Shown in pieces: positions 47,715 through 55,958 of a stretch of 64,000 nt of DNA (positions are counted from its first letter, which is position 1; each line of letters starts with the position of its first letter). The DNA is taken from positions 1,302,001 to 1,366,000 of the forward strand of contig CP186339.1 of assembly GCA_049347715.1 (NCBI GenBank), given 5' to 3'. The notes under the pieces were generated by a model, which was given only the letters and a program-made list of their open reading frames with translations, did not search any database and was not told the origin of the DNA. The position numbers and the translations under genes are program-made. The DNA comes from Thalassotalea_B piscium_A (lineage in GTDB: Bacteria; Pseudomonadota; Gammaproteobacteria; Enterobacterales; Alteromonadaceae).

Positions 47715-49334
47715 ATGAATAATTACATTTTATCTGCATTGGTTAGTTTGATTGTGTTTAATACTGTACTTGCTGAGGAAGTTACCTTAGTCGTTAAGGA
47801 ATATGATAGCGATAAATATATAAAATTAGTAGTTGATTCAAGTGAAGTCGATGCAATTATCGAAAGTGAAATATATCAATCAGTTGAAAAAGATATTTGG
47901 GTTAAATCACCAGCACCTGTCATCAAAAAACGTGTAGCTAAATCTAGCCCCTCAACTCCGCCAAAGTCTAGAAGTAAAAGTAGCAGTAATGTTCAAAGTA
48001 CTGATCAGGAAGTACCTAATGATCCTGATTTTCAATTTCAATATTACTTCCAAGATAAGTCTTTGAATCAAGGTTCGAGTGAAATATTCAAAGCAATGGG
48101 TAAATCTGAACAAAACAAAAAATTACGCATAGCACTGATTGATGGTGGATTTGAAGATCATGAAGATATGGAATGGGCATACGGCTATAACTTTTTTGAT
48201 CATTGGGGGGAGGTTAGAGGGCCTGAATACAGAGATTTAACCGATGAGCAAAAAGAATGCTCTGGTGGTCACGGATTAGGTGTTGCTTCAATTATTGGTG
48301 CGAAATCTAATAATGGAATAGGTATATCTGGGGTTGTTGATGCTGAAATGATCGCATTAAGGGCTTTATCTTGTGGGATAGGTCCCTTATCAGGTGTTGC
48401 CGAGGCTATTCTACATGCAGCTGGCGCAGAGGTTGATGATATACCTGCAATTCCAAAAGTAGACCTGATTAATATTAGTATCAGTGGAGAGCTTGAATCA
48501 TGTCCATCATACCTTCAAGATGCGATAGATTATGCTAATGATAAAGGCATTATGATTTTTGTTGCCGCAGGTAACCTTAATATTGATGCGAATGGTGCAG
48601 TACCCGCTCAATGCACGGGTGTTTTTGTAACTGGAGCAACAGAACAAGACGGTTATAAAACTAGCTTTTCAAATTTTGGCTCTAAAGTCGATGTTATGGC
48701 GGCAGGAATGGACGTCCTTGGCTATGCATCAAACGGAGTTACCGGTTGGTGGGAAGGGACTTCACAGGCTTCTCCTCTTGCACTTGGTATTGCTGCACTT
48801 GGATTACAACACAATCCTGATTTATCACGTGATGAGTTATTCACTTATTTAAAAGTAACAGCAAGCTCAATTCGAAAGGATGTACCTAGCGCCGAACAAG
48901 ATTGCTCTAATGATCGTTGCGGCGCTGGATTGTTAAATGCTGACACTTTTATGAATTATGTGGTTGCATCAGCAAATGGTGGTGTTTTCAAATTACGCCA
49001 TGCTCTTTCTCCTGAAAGCACATGTAGTCAAGAGTTATTCATATCAAACCTTGGTAATAAGTTACCAATCTGTCAAATGCATGAATTGGTCATTGCCGAT
49101 GGCGAGGGCTTATCCACTAATGAAATGCACATAGTAAGAGTCGTTAAAGGTGAAGCAATGCTTGAAGAGAATGCTGAGTTCATTGTTAGTACTTATGAGA
49201 AAGTTGTATTACTTGACTATATTGATGTTGAAACATATGAATACGGTGTAAAGGTTTGCTCTGATGAATTGTGTAAGGCTCCAATCATAAAAATAGAGAC
49301 TGACGAGGTGATTTTACCTTCGGCGTGCCAGTAA
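47715..49334 (+). CDS. Secreted subtilisin-like serine protease (S8)
   Basis: 539 residues. Signal peptide (YILSALVSLIVFNTVLA), a prosegment to about 130 with a basic linker, then the subtilase fold: Asp at about 143 (IALIDGGFEDHEDM), His at about 185 (GGHGLGVAS), Asn region VAAGN, Ser at about 349 (WEGTSQASPLALG). The C-terminal 110 residues form a cysteine-containing extra domain. Third exported hydrolase of the island. Confidence 0.9.
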   Translation: MNNYILSALVSLIVFNTVLAEEVTLVVKEYDSDKYIKLVVDSSEVDAIIESEIYQSVEKDIWVKSPAPVIKKRVAKSSPSTPPKSRSKSSSNVQSTDQEVPNDPDFQFQYYFQDKSLNQGSSEIFKAMGKSEQNKKLRIALIDGGFEDHEDMEWAYGYNFFDHWGEVRGPEYRDLTDEQKECSGGHGLGVASIIGAKSNNGIGISGVVDAEMIALRALSCGIGPLSGVAEAILHAAGAEVDDIPAIPKVDLINISISGELESCPSYLQDAIDYANDKGIMIFVAAGNLNIDANGAVPAQCTGVFVTGATEQDGYKTSFSNFGSKVDVMAAGMDVLGYASNGVTGWWEGTSQASPLALGIAALGLQHNPDLSRDELFTYLKVTASSIRKDVPSAEQDCSNDRCGAGLLNADTFMNYVVASANGGVFKLRHALSPESTCSQELFISNLGNKLPICQMHELVIADGEGLSTNEMHIVRVVKGEAMLEENAEFIVSTYEKVVLLDYIDVETYEYGVKVCSDELCKAPIIKIETDEVILPSACQ

Positions 49335-49381
49335 CGCAGCAACATTGTAATATTCTTTCCCCCGCTTCGCGGAATACTCTA

Positions 49382-49427
49382 TGTCCTAGTTTTGTTTGTT
49401 TATTATATAAAAATGAAAACTGGGACA
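49382..49427. repeat. Copy 2 of the TGTCC inverted-repeat element
   Basis: TGTCCTAGTTTT ... AAAACTGGGACA with a 22-base AT-rich loop. Same arms and spacing as 29297-29342, 20 kb away in the same element, while flanks and loop differ. Confidence 0.6.
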
Positions 49428-49471
49428 TAAATACATACTAATTTTTAACTGAGATTATAAGGAGTAAGCTT

Positions 49472-49705
49472 TTGAAGCTTATAAAATTAAAAGAATTTGG
49501 CTTTGATGCACTGGCTAATTTATACATTATGTCAAGAGAGGAAAGTGTAAATATGCTAATCGATACTTTGAAAAATATAGAAGAAGTTAATCAACTTAAG
49601 GCTTTTACCGAGTTGAGGAAAAATAAAGGATTAAATGATGTGGCCGGTATTATCAATAATTTAAACATGGAACTAGATAAAAATGGGAGCATTATTGTTA
49701 TTTGA
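49472..49705 (+). CDS. Small hypothetical protein
   Basis: 77 residues from a TTG start preceded by AAGGAG. Mostly helical and acidic/basic balanced (MSREESVNMLIDTLKNIEE). No family recognised. The 167-bp gap that follows shows no gene. Confidence 0.5.
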   Translation: MKLIKLKEFGFDALANLYIMSREESVNMLIDTLKNIEEVNQLKAFTELRKNKGLNDVAGIINNLNMELDKNGSIIVI

Positions 49706-49872
49706 TTCTTTTTATGTGAATTCGCTAAGCTAGTAATTATTAAAGATACAGCCTTTTATATAGTGAAACATCGAACGTTTATGACTGAAAAACTCTAGCT
49801 GATAAACCAAACTATACATTTGTTATTTAAACTTATAACTATTAAATAAATAGACTTTATAAGAGGTAGAGC

Positions 49873-50412
49873 ATGACTAAAATGAATGATACTTACTATG
49901 AAACATTGCACGAAAAAGTTAGTAAGTTTGGCTATACAATTATGAGTGTTGTTTCTGATGAGCCAAGGTCACCTGAGCATGCTGCTTATTGTTACACCAT
50001 AGGCTTATCAAATTATGGCTTTCCCGAAATTATGCTTGCTGATTGCTGTTACGACGATGTTGTAGAGCTTAGCGATATTTTGTTTGATAATGCATCAAAT
50101 GGTTATGAATTCAATAAAAGCTTTGTAATAAAGCTGGCTGATACAGACGGTAAATTTAAAGCTATTGAATTACTAAAAGGCACAAAAGAAGAACTTACTG
50201 AGCAAGCAAAGCATTATTTTCATTTATTCAGACCTGAAGATAAAAACTATGATCTTATATATTTGGGGAAAGCTGATGAATTTGGATTATTTCCAGATGA
50301 AAAAATGTTTGTTGAATCTAAGCACATAAAAAAGCTGTTTTATAAGTTGAGTGAGCATCGAAATAAAGAAATAGCGAACCTGGTATTGCCACAACCTTCC
50401 GCTGTTCAATAG
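49873..50412 (+). CDS. DUF4262 protein
   Basis: 179 residues with the DUF4262 signature YCYTIGLSNYGFPEIML and the C-terminal LYLG/FPDEKMF region. DUF4262 proteins are found in mobile and polymorphic-toxin contexts but their function is unknown. AGAGG precedes the ATG. Sixteen bases before the next small gene. Confidence 0.8.
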   Translation: MTKMNDTYYETLHEKVSKFGYTIMSVVSDEPRSPEHAAYCYTIGLSNYGFPEIMLADCCYDDVVELSDILFDNASNGYEFNKSFVIKLADTDGKFKAIELLKGTKEELTEQAKHYFHLFRPEDKNYDLIYLGKADEFGLFPDEKMFVESKHIKKLFYKLSEHRNKEIANLVLPQPSAVQ

Positions 50413-50427
50413 TTTAGTAAGAGTAAT

Positions 50428-50712
50428 ATGAAAAGTGAAATGGATATGAGTGAAGTACTTATCGAAACTTGTTTAGCAGAGGGACAATCGTCACATATTT
50501 GTTGTGCATTAAAGGGCATTAAATTAACGCATAAAATAACAGGGTTCTCTACTACTTCAACTAAAGAAAAATCTCAGCGTGCTAATTATTTAGCCGCGCT
50601 GGAGTTGTTAAAAATAAAGTTGGTAAAACAACGATTCGAGAATATTGATGAAGATGATCTAGTTGATGGTAAAGCATTTTTGCAAGAGCTTGATTCTGGA
50701 AAATATGATTAG
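50428..50712 (+). CDS. Small hypothetical protein
   Basis: 94 residues following the DUF4262 gene by 15 bases, so probably co-transcribed. Contains CLAEGQSSHICCALKGI and a helical end; no family recognised. Confidence 0.5.
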   Translation: MKSEMDMSEVLIETCLAEGQSSHICCALKGIKLTHKITGFSTTSTKEKSQRANYLAALELLKIKLVKQRFENIDEDDLVDGKAFLQELDSGKYD

Positions 50713-50875
50713 CAACCATAATACAAGTACGCCTTTAAAATAGAAGTTGTGCTTATGAATATAAGCAGGATTTAAATAGATTGCATCTCACCTGATAAAC
50801 ACATAGACAGTTTTTTGCAGTATTATTTTCCAAATATTTTAGGTAATCATACCTATTAATTAAATTTGGTGAATT

Positions 50876-53536
50876 ATGACAAGTTACAAGCCGTTAACGT
50901 ACATTTGTATTGAAAATTATACTTCTACAATCCCTGAAAATTCAATTGTAGAAGAGTTTAAAGTACATCAGCTAAGCCAGTTAAAAGAATACCTCAACAA
51001 TAGAAAGCCAACAGACTGTGTTTTGCTTATTGACTCTTTAAATAAGGAGTTAGTCTTAAACGTTGCACAAATAGCATTTAAGTTTTGCCTGAAATTTCAA
51101 GTTAATGGTTTTGAGTATGATTTTACTGAAGTCGGAAAGTCAGGTTTAAAAAACTACAAAGAGTTGTTGGTGATAATTGATCAAGCCAAAGACTTTTTTT
51201 TCTTTGAGGCTGTTCTTAATAAATTAGTGTTGTCATTATCTCGTTATGTACCAATTTTATTTAATGAACAAAAAGCTATTGAAATAGTATCAGCAGCTTT
51301 TTCTTTCAATCATCTGATACCTTTACAGAATAAAAACGAAACTGTAAAAGCAAAAGAATACGCAATTAGGCACATATCTCAATTTTTTTCAACAAGAAGA
51401 AGTAAAGTTAAAAAGTTTATTTCAGCTGAAGAGTCTCAAGGTGTTATAAGAATTGAATTAGACTTTAAAACGGAGTTAATAAGTTTTATTGCCAATAATC
51501 CAGGTGTTATTGTGTTGGATGGCTATGTTGGTTCCGGTAAAACTAAAGATGGCATCATCCCTTGCTTTGAGTACTTCTGTGGTGTTAAGCAAAAGCCAAT
51601 CTTAATAACTCCCTATGTTGCTTTGACTCAAAAACTTATTAATGACGATAGAAATTATAAAGTTGCTCAAGAAAAAAATATTTTATCGCAGCAACCCGGT
51701 ATTGCTTCTTGTGTAGACACAGTAACAACAAAAAGGGCATTTATTGAATATATTGAAATGAGTAATGTTGCACTGATCGATGAATATGAAGATTGTATTA
51801 ATGCTTACACCCAGAAATCAAGAATTTCTGGTTCACTAACATCTAGAGTCATGGCAATAAAAGAGTTTTTTAAGCTTCTTAACAAACCTCAAGTTATTAT
51901 AGCTGATGCATTGTTCAGTGATTTAAGCGCTAAACAAATAGTAAGGATGACAGGGAAAAAGGTCTATTTATTAACTAATACTAATACTCGGCTTCATGAA
52001 GCAAAAGAAATCAATATTATTGATGAAAGTCAGCATGTTGCTAATTTAATAAAAGAAAGAGAAGAAGTTAAATCTATTGCGTTATTTAGTGATGCAAGCC
52101 AACAGAAAAAAAATAAATCTTTAGCTTTGTTTAAGACCGTTACCGGTGGAAATAACGATATAGGTGAAAATGTAAATGCTAAATTTTTAAAAACTCAAAA
52201 AGGTAAAGACTACCTATCAAATATAGAGGAGCGTTTACATTCAATCCAAATACATCAATTTTCACCATCCATTACTTCTGGCCATAGCTTTGAAAGTGCC
52301 AAGATGGACTCCGTAAATATTTTATCAAGCAAAACAATATTACCAAATCAAGTAATTCAATCTGCTTCGAGGTTCAGGTTAAACAATCAAATATCATTAT
52401 CTTTTAATACCCCATTCATGCCGAGTGATTATGAAATTGATATTGAAACTATAAAAGAAGGTCTTATTAGTGAGGAAATTGTTAGTAATAAATGGATAAA
52501 AAGAGATGAGTTATCAACTTGTAAGTTTTTTCATCTGATTGCTGAGCGAGTTAAGCATAATAATTTGATGAGAACTGATCATTGTAGTAACACTATTCTT
52601 ATGTTTGAAATACTTGGCTGTAAAGTTAGCTACTCACTGAAGAATATTATAAGTAAAAAAAGTGGTAAAGAATCATTAGATAAAGGGGAAGAAGCAGTAT
52701 CTGATGAAAGGCTAGAACGATTTACTGACAATGCTATTTCAGAGCTTACTTACCAATCTATTATAGCTAGAAAGCACTGGTGCTCACCCATAGAAGACCA
52801 AAAAAAAGAAGTATATGAATTCATCGAACGATATGGTCTTGATAAGCATCCTTTATTAATTGACCATGTTTTAAAGTATGACAACTTTGGAGAAGGGTAT
52901 AAGCATTTAATTAATTATAACCTGCTTTCAGGAGAGGATGTTGATGGCTGTAGAGAGATGAAAATTAAACAATTACTTTTTAAAAAGATGATTGAAATTT
53001 TGAAATTAAGTTCTGATTCATTGTCTGAAATTTGGCCTGCAAGTGACTTAATAGCTTTAATAGACTTTTTTCAAAAAGGCATATTTATAATTGATGGTAT
53101 ACCAGAGCAGGTTTCAAGTTTATTAAAAGTTTTTCCGAACTCGAAAGTTTCAATTTCTCAGCCGCTAAGTACAATAAAGTCTATTTTTAAGAAAGAGCTT
53201 GGCCTAACGGTGAACAGAAAAAAAGGGTCAAAAATAGTAAACGGAGAAAGACCTTATCAATACTGGATTGCTAAGCCAGAAAGAGAAAAACTAATGCTCA
53301 TGTCTGATGTTATCTCTAATGATCCTTATAGAAGCAAGTATGGTTATCTTAAGCTTTATTTAAATGATTTTCCGGACATTCCAAAAGAGGCAGAGTTAAG
53401 TGAAGAAGGAAAACCAAATACCAAAGAATTAGAACAAAAACTTTACTTAGCAAAATCTTGGGTGGAAGAACACTATGATTACCCCGTGGCGCTTGAAACA
53501 TTAAAAGCAATTGATGAAAGCTCTCATTATTGCTAA
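50876..53536 (+). CDS. SF2-like helicase resembling plasmid replication/origin-binding proteins
   Basis: 886 residues. Walker A GYVGSGKT (216-223), followed by TPYVALTQKL (motif Ia), DEYED (D302; Walker B), IIADALFSD, and a motif VI-like QSASRFR near residue 500. The C-terminal part (SISQPLSTIKSIFKKELGL) looks like a DNA-binding winged helix. The layout resembles origin-binding/CyRepA-like helicases of plasmids. On an integrated element with a relaxase it may drive rolling or theta replication of the excised circle; inference. Confidence 0.65.
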   Translation: MTSYKPLTYICIENYTSTIPENSIVEEFKVHQLSQLKEYLNNRKPTDCVLLIDSLNKELVLNVAQIAFKFCLKFQVNGFEYDFTEVGKSGLKNYKELLVIIDQAKDFFFFEAVLNKLVLSLSRYVPILFNEQKAIEIVSAAFSFNHLIPLQNKNETVKAKEYAIRHISQFFSTRRSKVKKFISAEESQGVIRIELDFKTELISFIANNPGVIVLDGYVGSGKTKDGIIPCFEYFCGVKQKPILITPYVALTQKLINDDRNYKVAQEKNILSQQPGIASCVDTVTTKRAFIEYIEMSNVALIDEYEDCINAYTQKSRISGSLTSRVMAIKEFFKLLNKPQVIIADALFSDLSAKQIVRMTGKKVYLLTNTNTRLHEAKEINIIDESQHVANLIKEREEVKSIALFSDASQQKKNKSLALFKTVTGGNNDIGENVNAKFLKTQKGKDYLSNIEERLHSIQIHQFSPSITSGHSFESAKMDSVNILSSKTILPNQVIQSASRFRLNNQISLSFNTPFMPSDYEIDIETIKEGLISEEIVSNKWIKRDELSTCKFFHLIAERVKHNNLMRTDHCSNTILMFEILGCKVSYSLKNIISKKSGKESLDKGEEAVSDERLERFTDNAISELTYQSIIARKHWCSPIEDQKKEVYEFIERYGLDKHPLLIDHVLKYDNFGEGYKHLINYNLLSGEDVDGCREMKIKQLLFKKMIEILKLSSDSLSEIWPASDLIALIDFFQKGIFIIDGIPEQVSSLLKVFPNSKVSISQPLSTIKSIFKKELGLTVNRKKGSKIVNGERPYQYWIAKPEREKLMLMSDVISNDPYRSKYGYLKLYLNDFPDIPKEAELSEEGKPNTKELEQKLYLAKSWVEEHYDYPVALETLKAIDESSHYC

Positions 53537-53690
53537 GAAATAGTAAGGAATTCGAATAAATTATTATTATGCAGAAAAAGTTATATCGACTATTTTTTGA
53601 GCGCATATGTTCTTGCCCTGAGTCATCTATGGTTGACCTAATTATATGTAAAGTATAATATTATCTTGACTCATTAAGCACTAAACTATT

Positions 53691-54026
53691 ATGAACATAT
53701 TATTTCTGTGTACCGCCAATATTCAACGTAGCAAAACTGCCGAAGAGCTATTTCAAACATTTGATAAGGAAAATGAATATCGCTCTGCTGGGCTGAGTGC
53801 CAAGTATGTGGCTAAAGCAGGCTCTACTCTGTGCACAAAAAAGTTACTTGAGTGGGGGGATAAAATTTATGTGTTTGAACAGATGCATATCGAGCGTATA
53901 CGGGAGCATACAGATGAAGCATATCTATCTAAGATCACTAATCTCAACATTCCAGACAATTTCCAATATTTTCAGCGTGAGTTAGTGCTCCTGTTATTAG
54001 AGCGTTTACAGATGATATGGGACTAA
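53691..54026 (+). CDS. Low-molecular-weight protein tyrosine phosphatase-like protein
   Basis: 111 residues. P-loop C-x5-R at the N terminus (FLCTANIQRSKTAEE: Cys7, Arg13) and SAGLS further on. The end (NIPDNFQYFQRELVLLL) corresponds to IPD-Y-x-DPELI of the short LMW-phosphatase-like family. Last gene of E1, 60 bases before its right att half. It could counter the cargo kinase, but that is only positional reasoning. Confidence 0.8.
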   Translation: MNILFLCTANIQRSKTAEELFQTFDKENEYRSAGLSAKYVAKAGSTLCTKKLLEWGDKIYVFEQMHIERIREHTDEAYLSKITNLNIPDNFQYFQRELVLLLLERLQMIWD

Positions 54027-54079
54027 ACCTTTTTGAAAGTCTGTCCTAAGTTCATGTTGTCATTATCTGCCTACTTTAA

Positions 54080-54091
54080 GGTAACCATTTC
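54080..54091. repeat. Internal att site (right end of E1)
   Basis: GGTAACCATTTC, the island's third match to the att core, with one A fewer. To its right lies a patatin 5' end, to its left E1 DNA. Combining the E1 ends gives attP = ATTAAATGGTTACCTTAAAG on the minus strand, which shares AAATGGTT and ACCTTA with the patatin site. Confidence 0.8.
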
Positions 54092-54192
54092 GGGCCGCCG
54101 CTAGCACCTAAGAAGTTAGTAAATAAATGGGGGGTGAAACCGTGTGTTAATAGCGCTTTTTTGGCGCTTTTTCCAGCATAAATATCGAGCAT
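54085..54192 (-). pseudogene. Patatin 5' fragment (36 codons), brought in by E2
   Basis: ATG at 54192 to the KW codons at the internal att: MLDIYAGKSAKKALLTHGF and LGASGGPKW are recognisable. It shares 26 of 36 residues with the host fragment at 55835-55942 but differs at many synonymous and non-synonymous bases. It starts 56 bases after the KAP gene stop. Joined to the 23407-24369 part at the core it gives an in-frame patatin, so it probably capped the host gene before E1 arrived. Confidence 0.85.
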
Positions 54193-54248
54193 AAGTTTTG
54201 TTGTTATACGTATATAGTGTATTTTAACTCTGAATTAGTGTTATTAAT

Positions 54249-55774
54249 CTACATCAACTGTCCGACTTGATTCACAACTTTAGGATAAAAAGAAAAATCA
54301 ATGATATGCGAGGGAGTTATGTTTTCTAAATAATCACTAGCTATAATAAAAGAAATATCTGATTCAGAGTGAGTATTAATAATTTCATTCATTGGTTGTC
54401 CATCTAAACCTAAAATATCTAAGATCAGATCTAAAATATATATTTTTTCGGTTTTTCTATCTCTATAGCCTGAACTACTGTATAAACAGTGTTTAAAGAC
54501 TATATCTTGATTAAAATTAGTCATGATTTTTTGTTTTAGATCTTCATTCCACGGTTTATTGCCCCACAAATTACATATAGTAGGATAAATATCAGGATGA
54601 CGAATTTTACAAAAAATAAGAAAAATTATAAGAACTGAATAAAAACTTTCTTTATAGGTTAAGTTAATAGCTTGTAATAACTTAATAGCCTGTTCAATAT
54701 CTCTTAATCCTGCCTTTGTAAATTGAGCCACTAAACCAATAAATATAACATTCATATTCACTTCTTTGTCATTTTTTTTATAACAATTATCAGGTAATAC
54801 TGTTTTTAATTTACTTGCATCACTAATTTCTTTATCGAATAAAAAAGAACAATATATATAATGTTTAGGTTCTGTTAGTTGATACTCTTGATCAAAAAAT
54901 CTGTTTAAGTACCTTTTTGATTCAAAATTATTACCATATACTGCATTAATAGAGTGGCTCAGTTGATGTGAGGCAGTAGCAATAATAAAGTACACACCTT
55001 TAACTTCAAATAGATGTTTAATTGTCTCTAACAGCTCAATTGCATAGTTAGGTCTACACCTGTCTAATTCATCTACTAAAATAAATAACGGTAATTTATA
55101 GTCAGTTTCAGCTGCAATATAATCAACCAAATCTTTTAAATTTACTTTAAATTTTTCGATAGAATCTTTTGTATTGATATGTTCTTTTAATGCAAATTCA
55201 GCAGCTTTTGTTGTAATTGATGATACAGTTTTTGCTACATCTTTTTCTAAATCTTTTGAGTATTTTGTTTTATCTTCAGGTTCATCATCGAATAAACCTT
55301 CAATCTGGTCAAATGAAGCTCCGACTAATTTTTTAGCTAGAAAACCAGCCATAAGGGGGCAGCAGAGTTCTTTAACTTTGATAGTTTATCAATAAATCCT
55401 TCACTAACCGTTCTTGACTTTGATTCATCTTCTTTAAGAAACGATGATAATGCATCATTAATTTCTGAAATAAACCCTAACATTGGTTTATCTGAAAAGT
55501 CGTTCTTCCATGCATCAAAATAAACAACTTTATGTTTCCTACCTGCTAGCTCTAGTGATAAGTTATTTAGAAAATAAGTTTTCCCAAATCCCCAGTCTGC
55601 ATTGATGCTTAAAACAAAATTATCGCTGTGTCCTGCTGTAGTAATAGTGAATTTATTTATAAGATAATCACAAAGCCACTTACCTTCCGATTCTCTGTTT
55701 AATTTATCTCCAATCCATGGTTTTAGATTAGAACTCAGAGTATCATTTGATTGACTATTATTGGTATTTGCCAT
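54249..55774 (-). pseudogene. KAP-family P-loop NTPase, frameshifted at a C5 run
   Basis: Frame A (55774-55337) carries Walker A with G62-F-G-K-T66; frame B (to 54249) carries Walker B (LFILVDELDRCRPNYAIELL), the classic KAP motif. The frames part at CCCCC (55357-55361). One extra C fuses them into a single protein of about 507 residues (NSAAPLMAGFLAKKL). This may be a mutation, an assembly error or a programmed -1 shift; the ATG of frame B overlaps frame A. KAP NTPases include phage-exclusion proteins such as PifA. It is the only gene of E2. Confidence 0.8.
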
Positions 55775-55822
55775 TAGTAAAATAAGTCCTTTTTAAATAT
55801 AAATTTATTTCGGTGTTTGGCT

Positions 55823-55942
55823 TTACAAAGTAAACCATTTAGGCCCACCACTAGCACCTAACATTGAAGTAAATAGTGATTGTGAAAAACCGTGAGTTAA
55901 AAGTGTTTGTTGGGCGTTTTTACCCACATAAATATCAAGCAT
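55823..55942 (-). pseudogene. Patatin-like phospholipase, 5' part of split host gene
   Basis: ATG at 55942, 16 bases after the dgt stop, so the native gene is the second of a dgt-patatin operon. 36 codons (MLDIYVGKNAQQTLLTHGF ... LGASGGPKW) run to the att core, then element DNA adds FTL and a TAA at 55823. The remaining 320 codons are at 23407-24369. Confidence 0.92.
55830..55841. repeat. attR core of the inserted island
   Basis: GTAAACCATTTA, identical to 24359-24370. Right of it is the patatin 5' end and dgt, left of it E2 DNA. Confidence 0.9.
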
Positions 55943-55958
55943 AAGTTTTTTCTAATGG

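Noticed and set aside
24431..55834. Prophage
   Set aside because: No capsid, terminase, portal, tail or lysis genes; relaxase and MobC point to a mobilizable element.
54085..55942. The two patatin 5' fragments as an assembly duplication
   Set aside because: They agree at only 26 of 36 residues and at far fewer bases, with different flanks (KAP gene versus dgt), so they are separate sequences.
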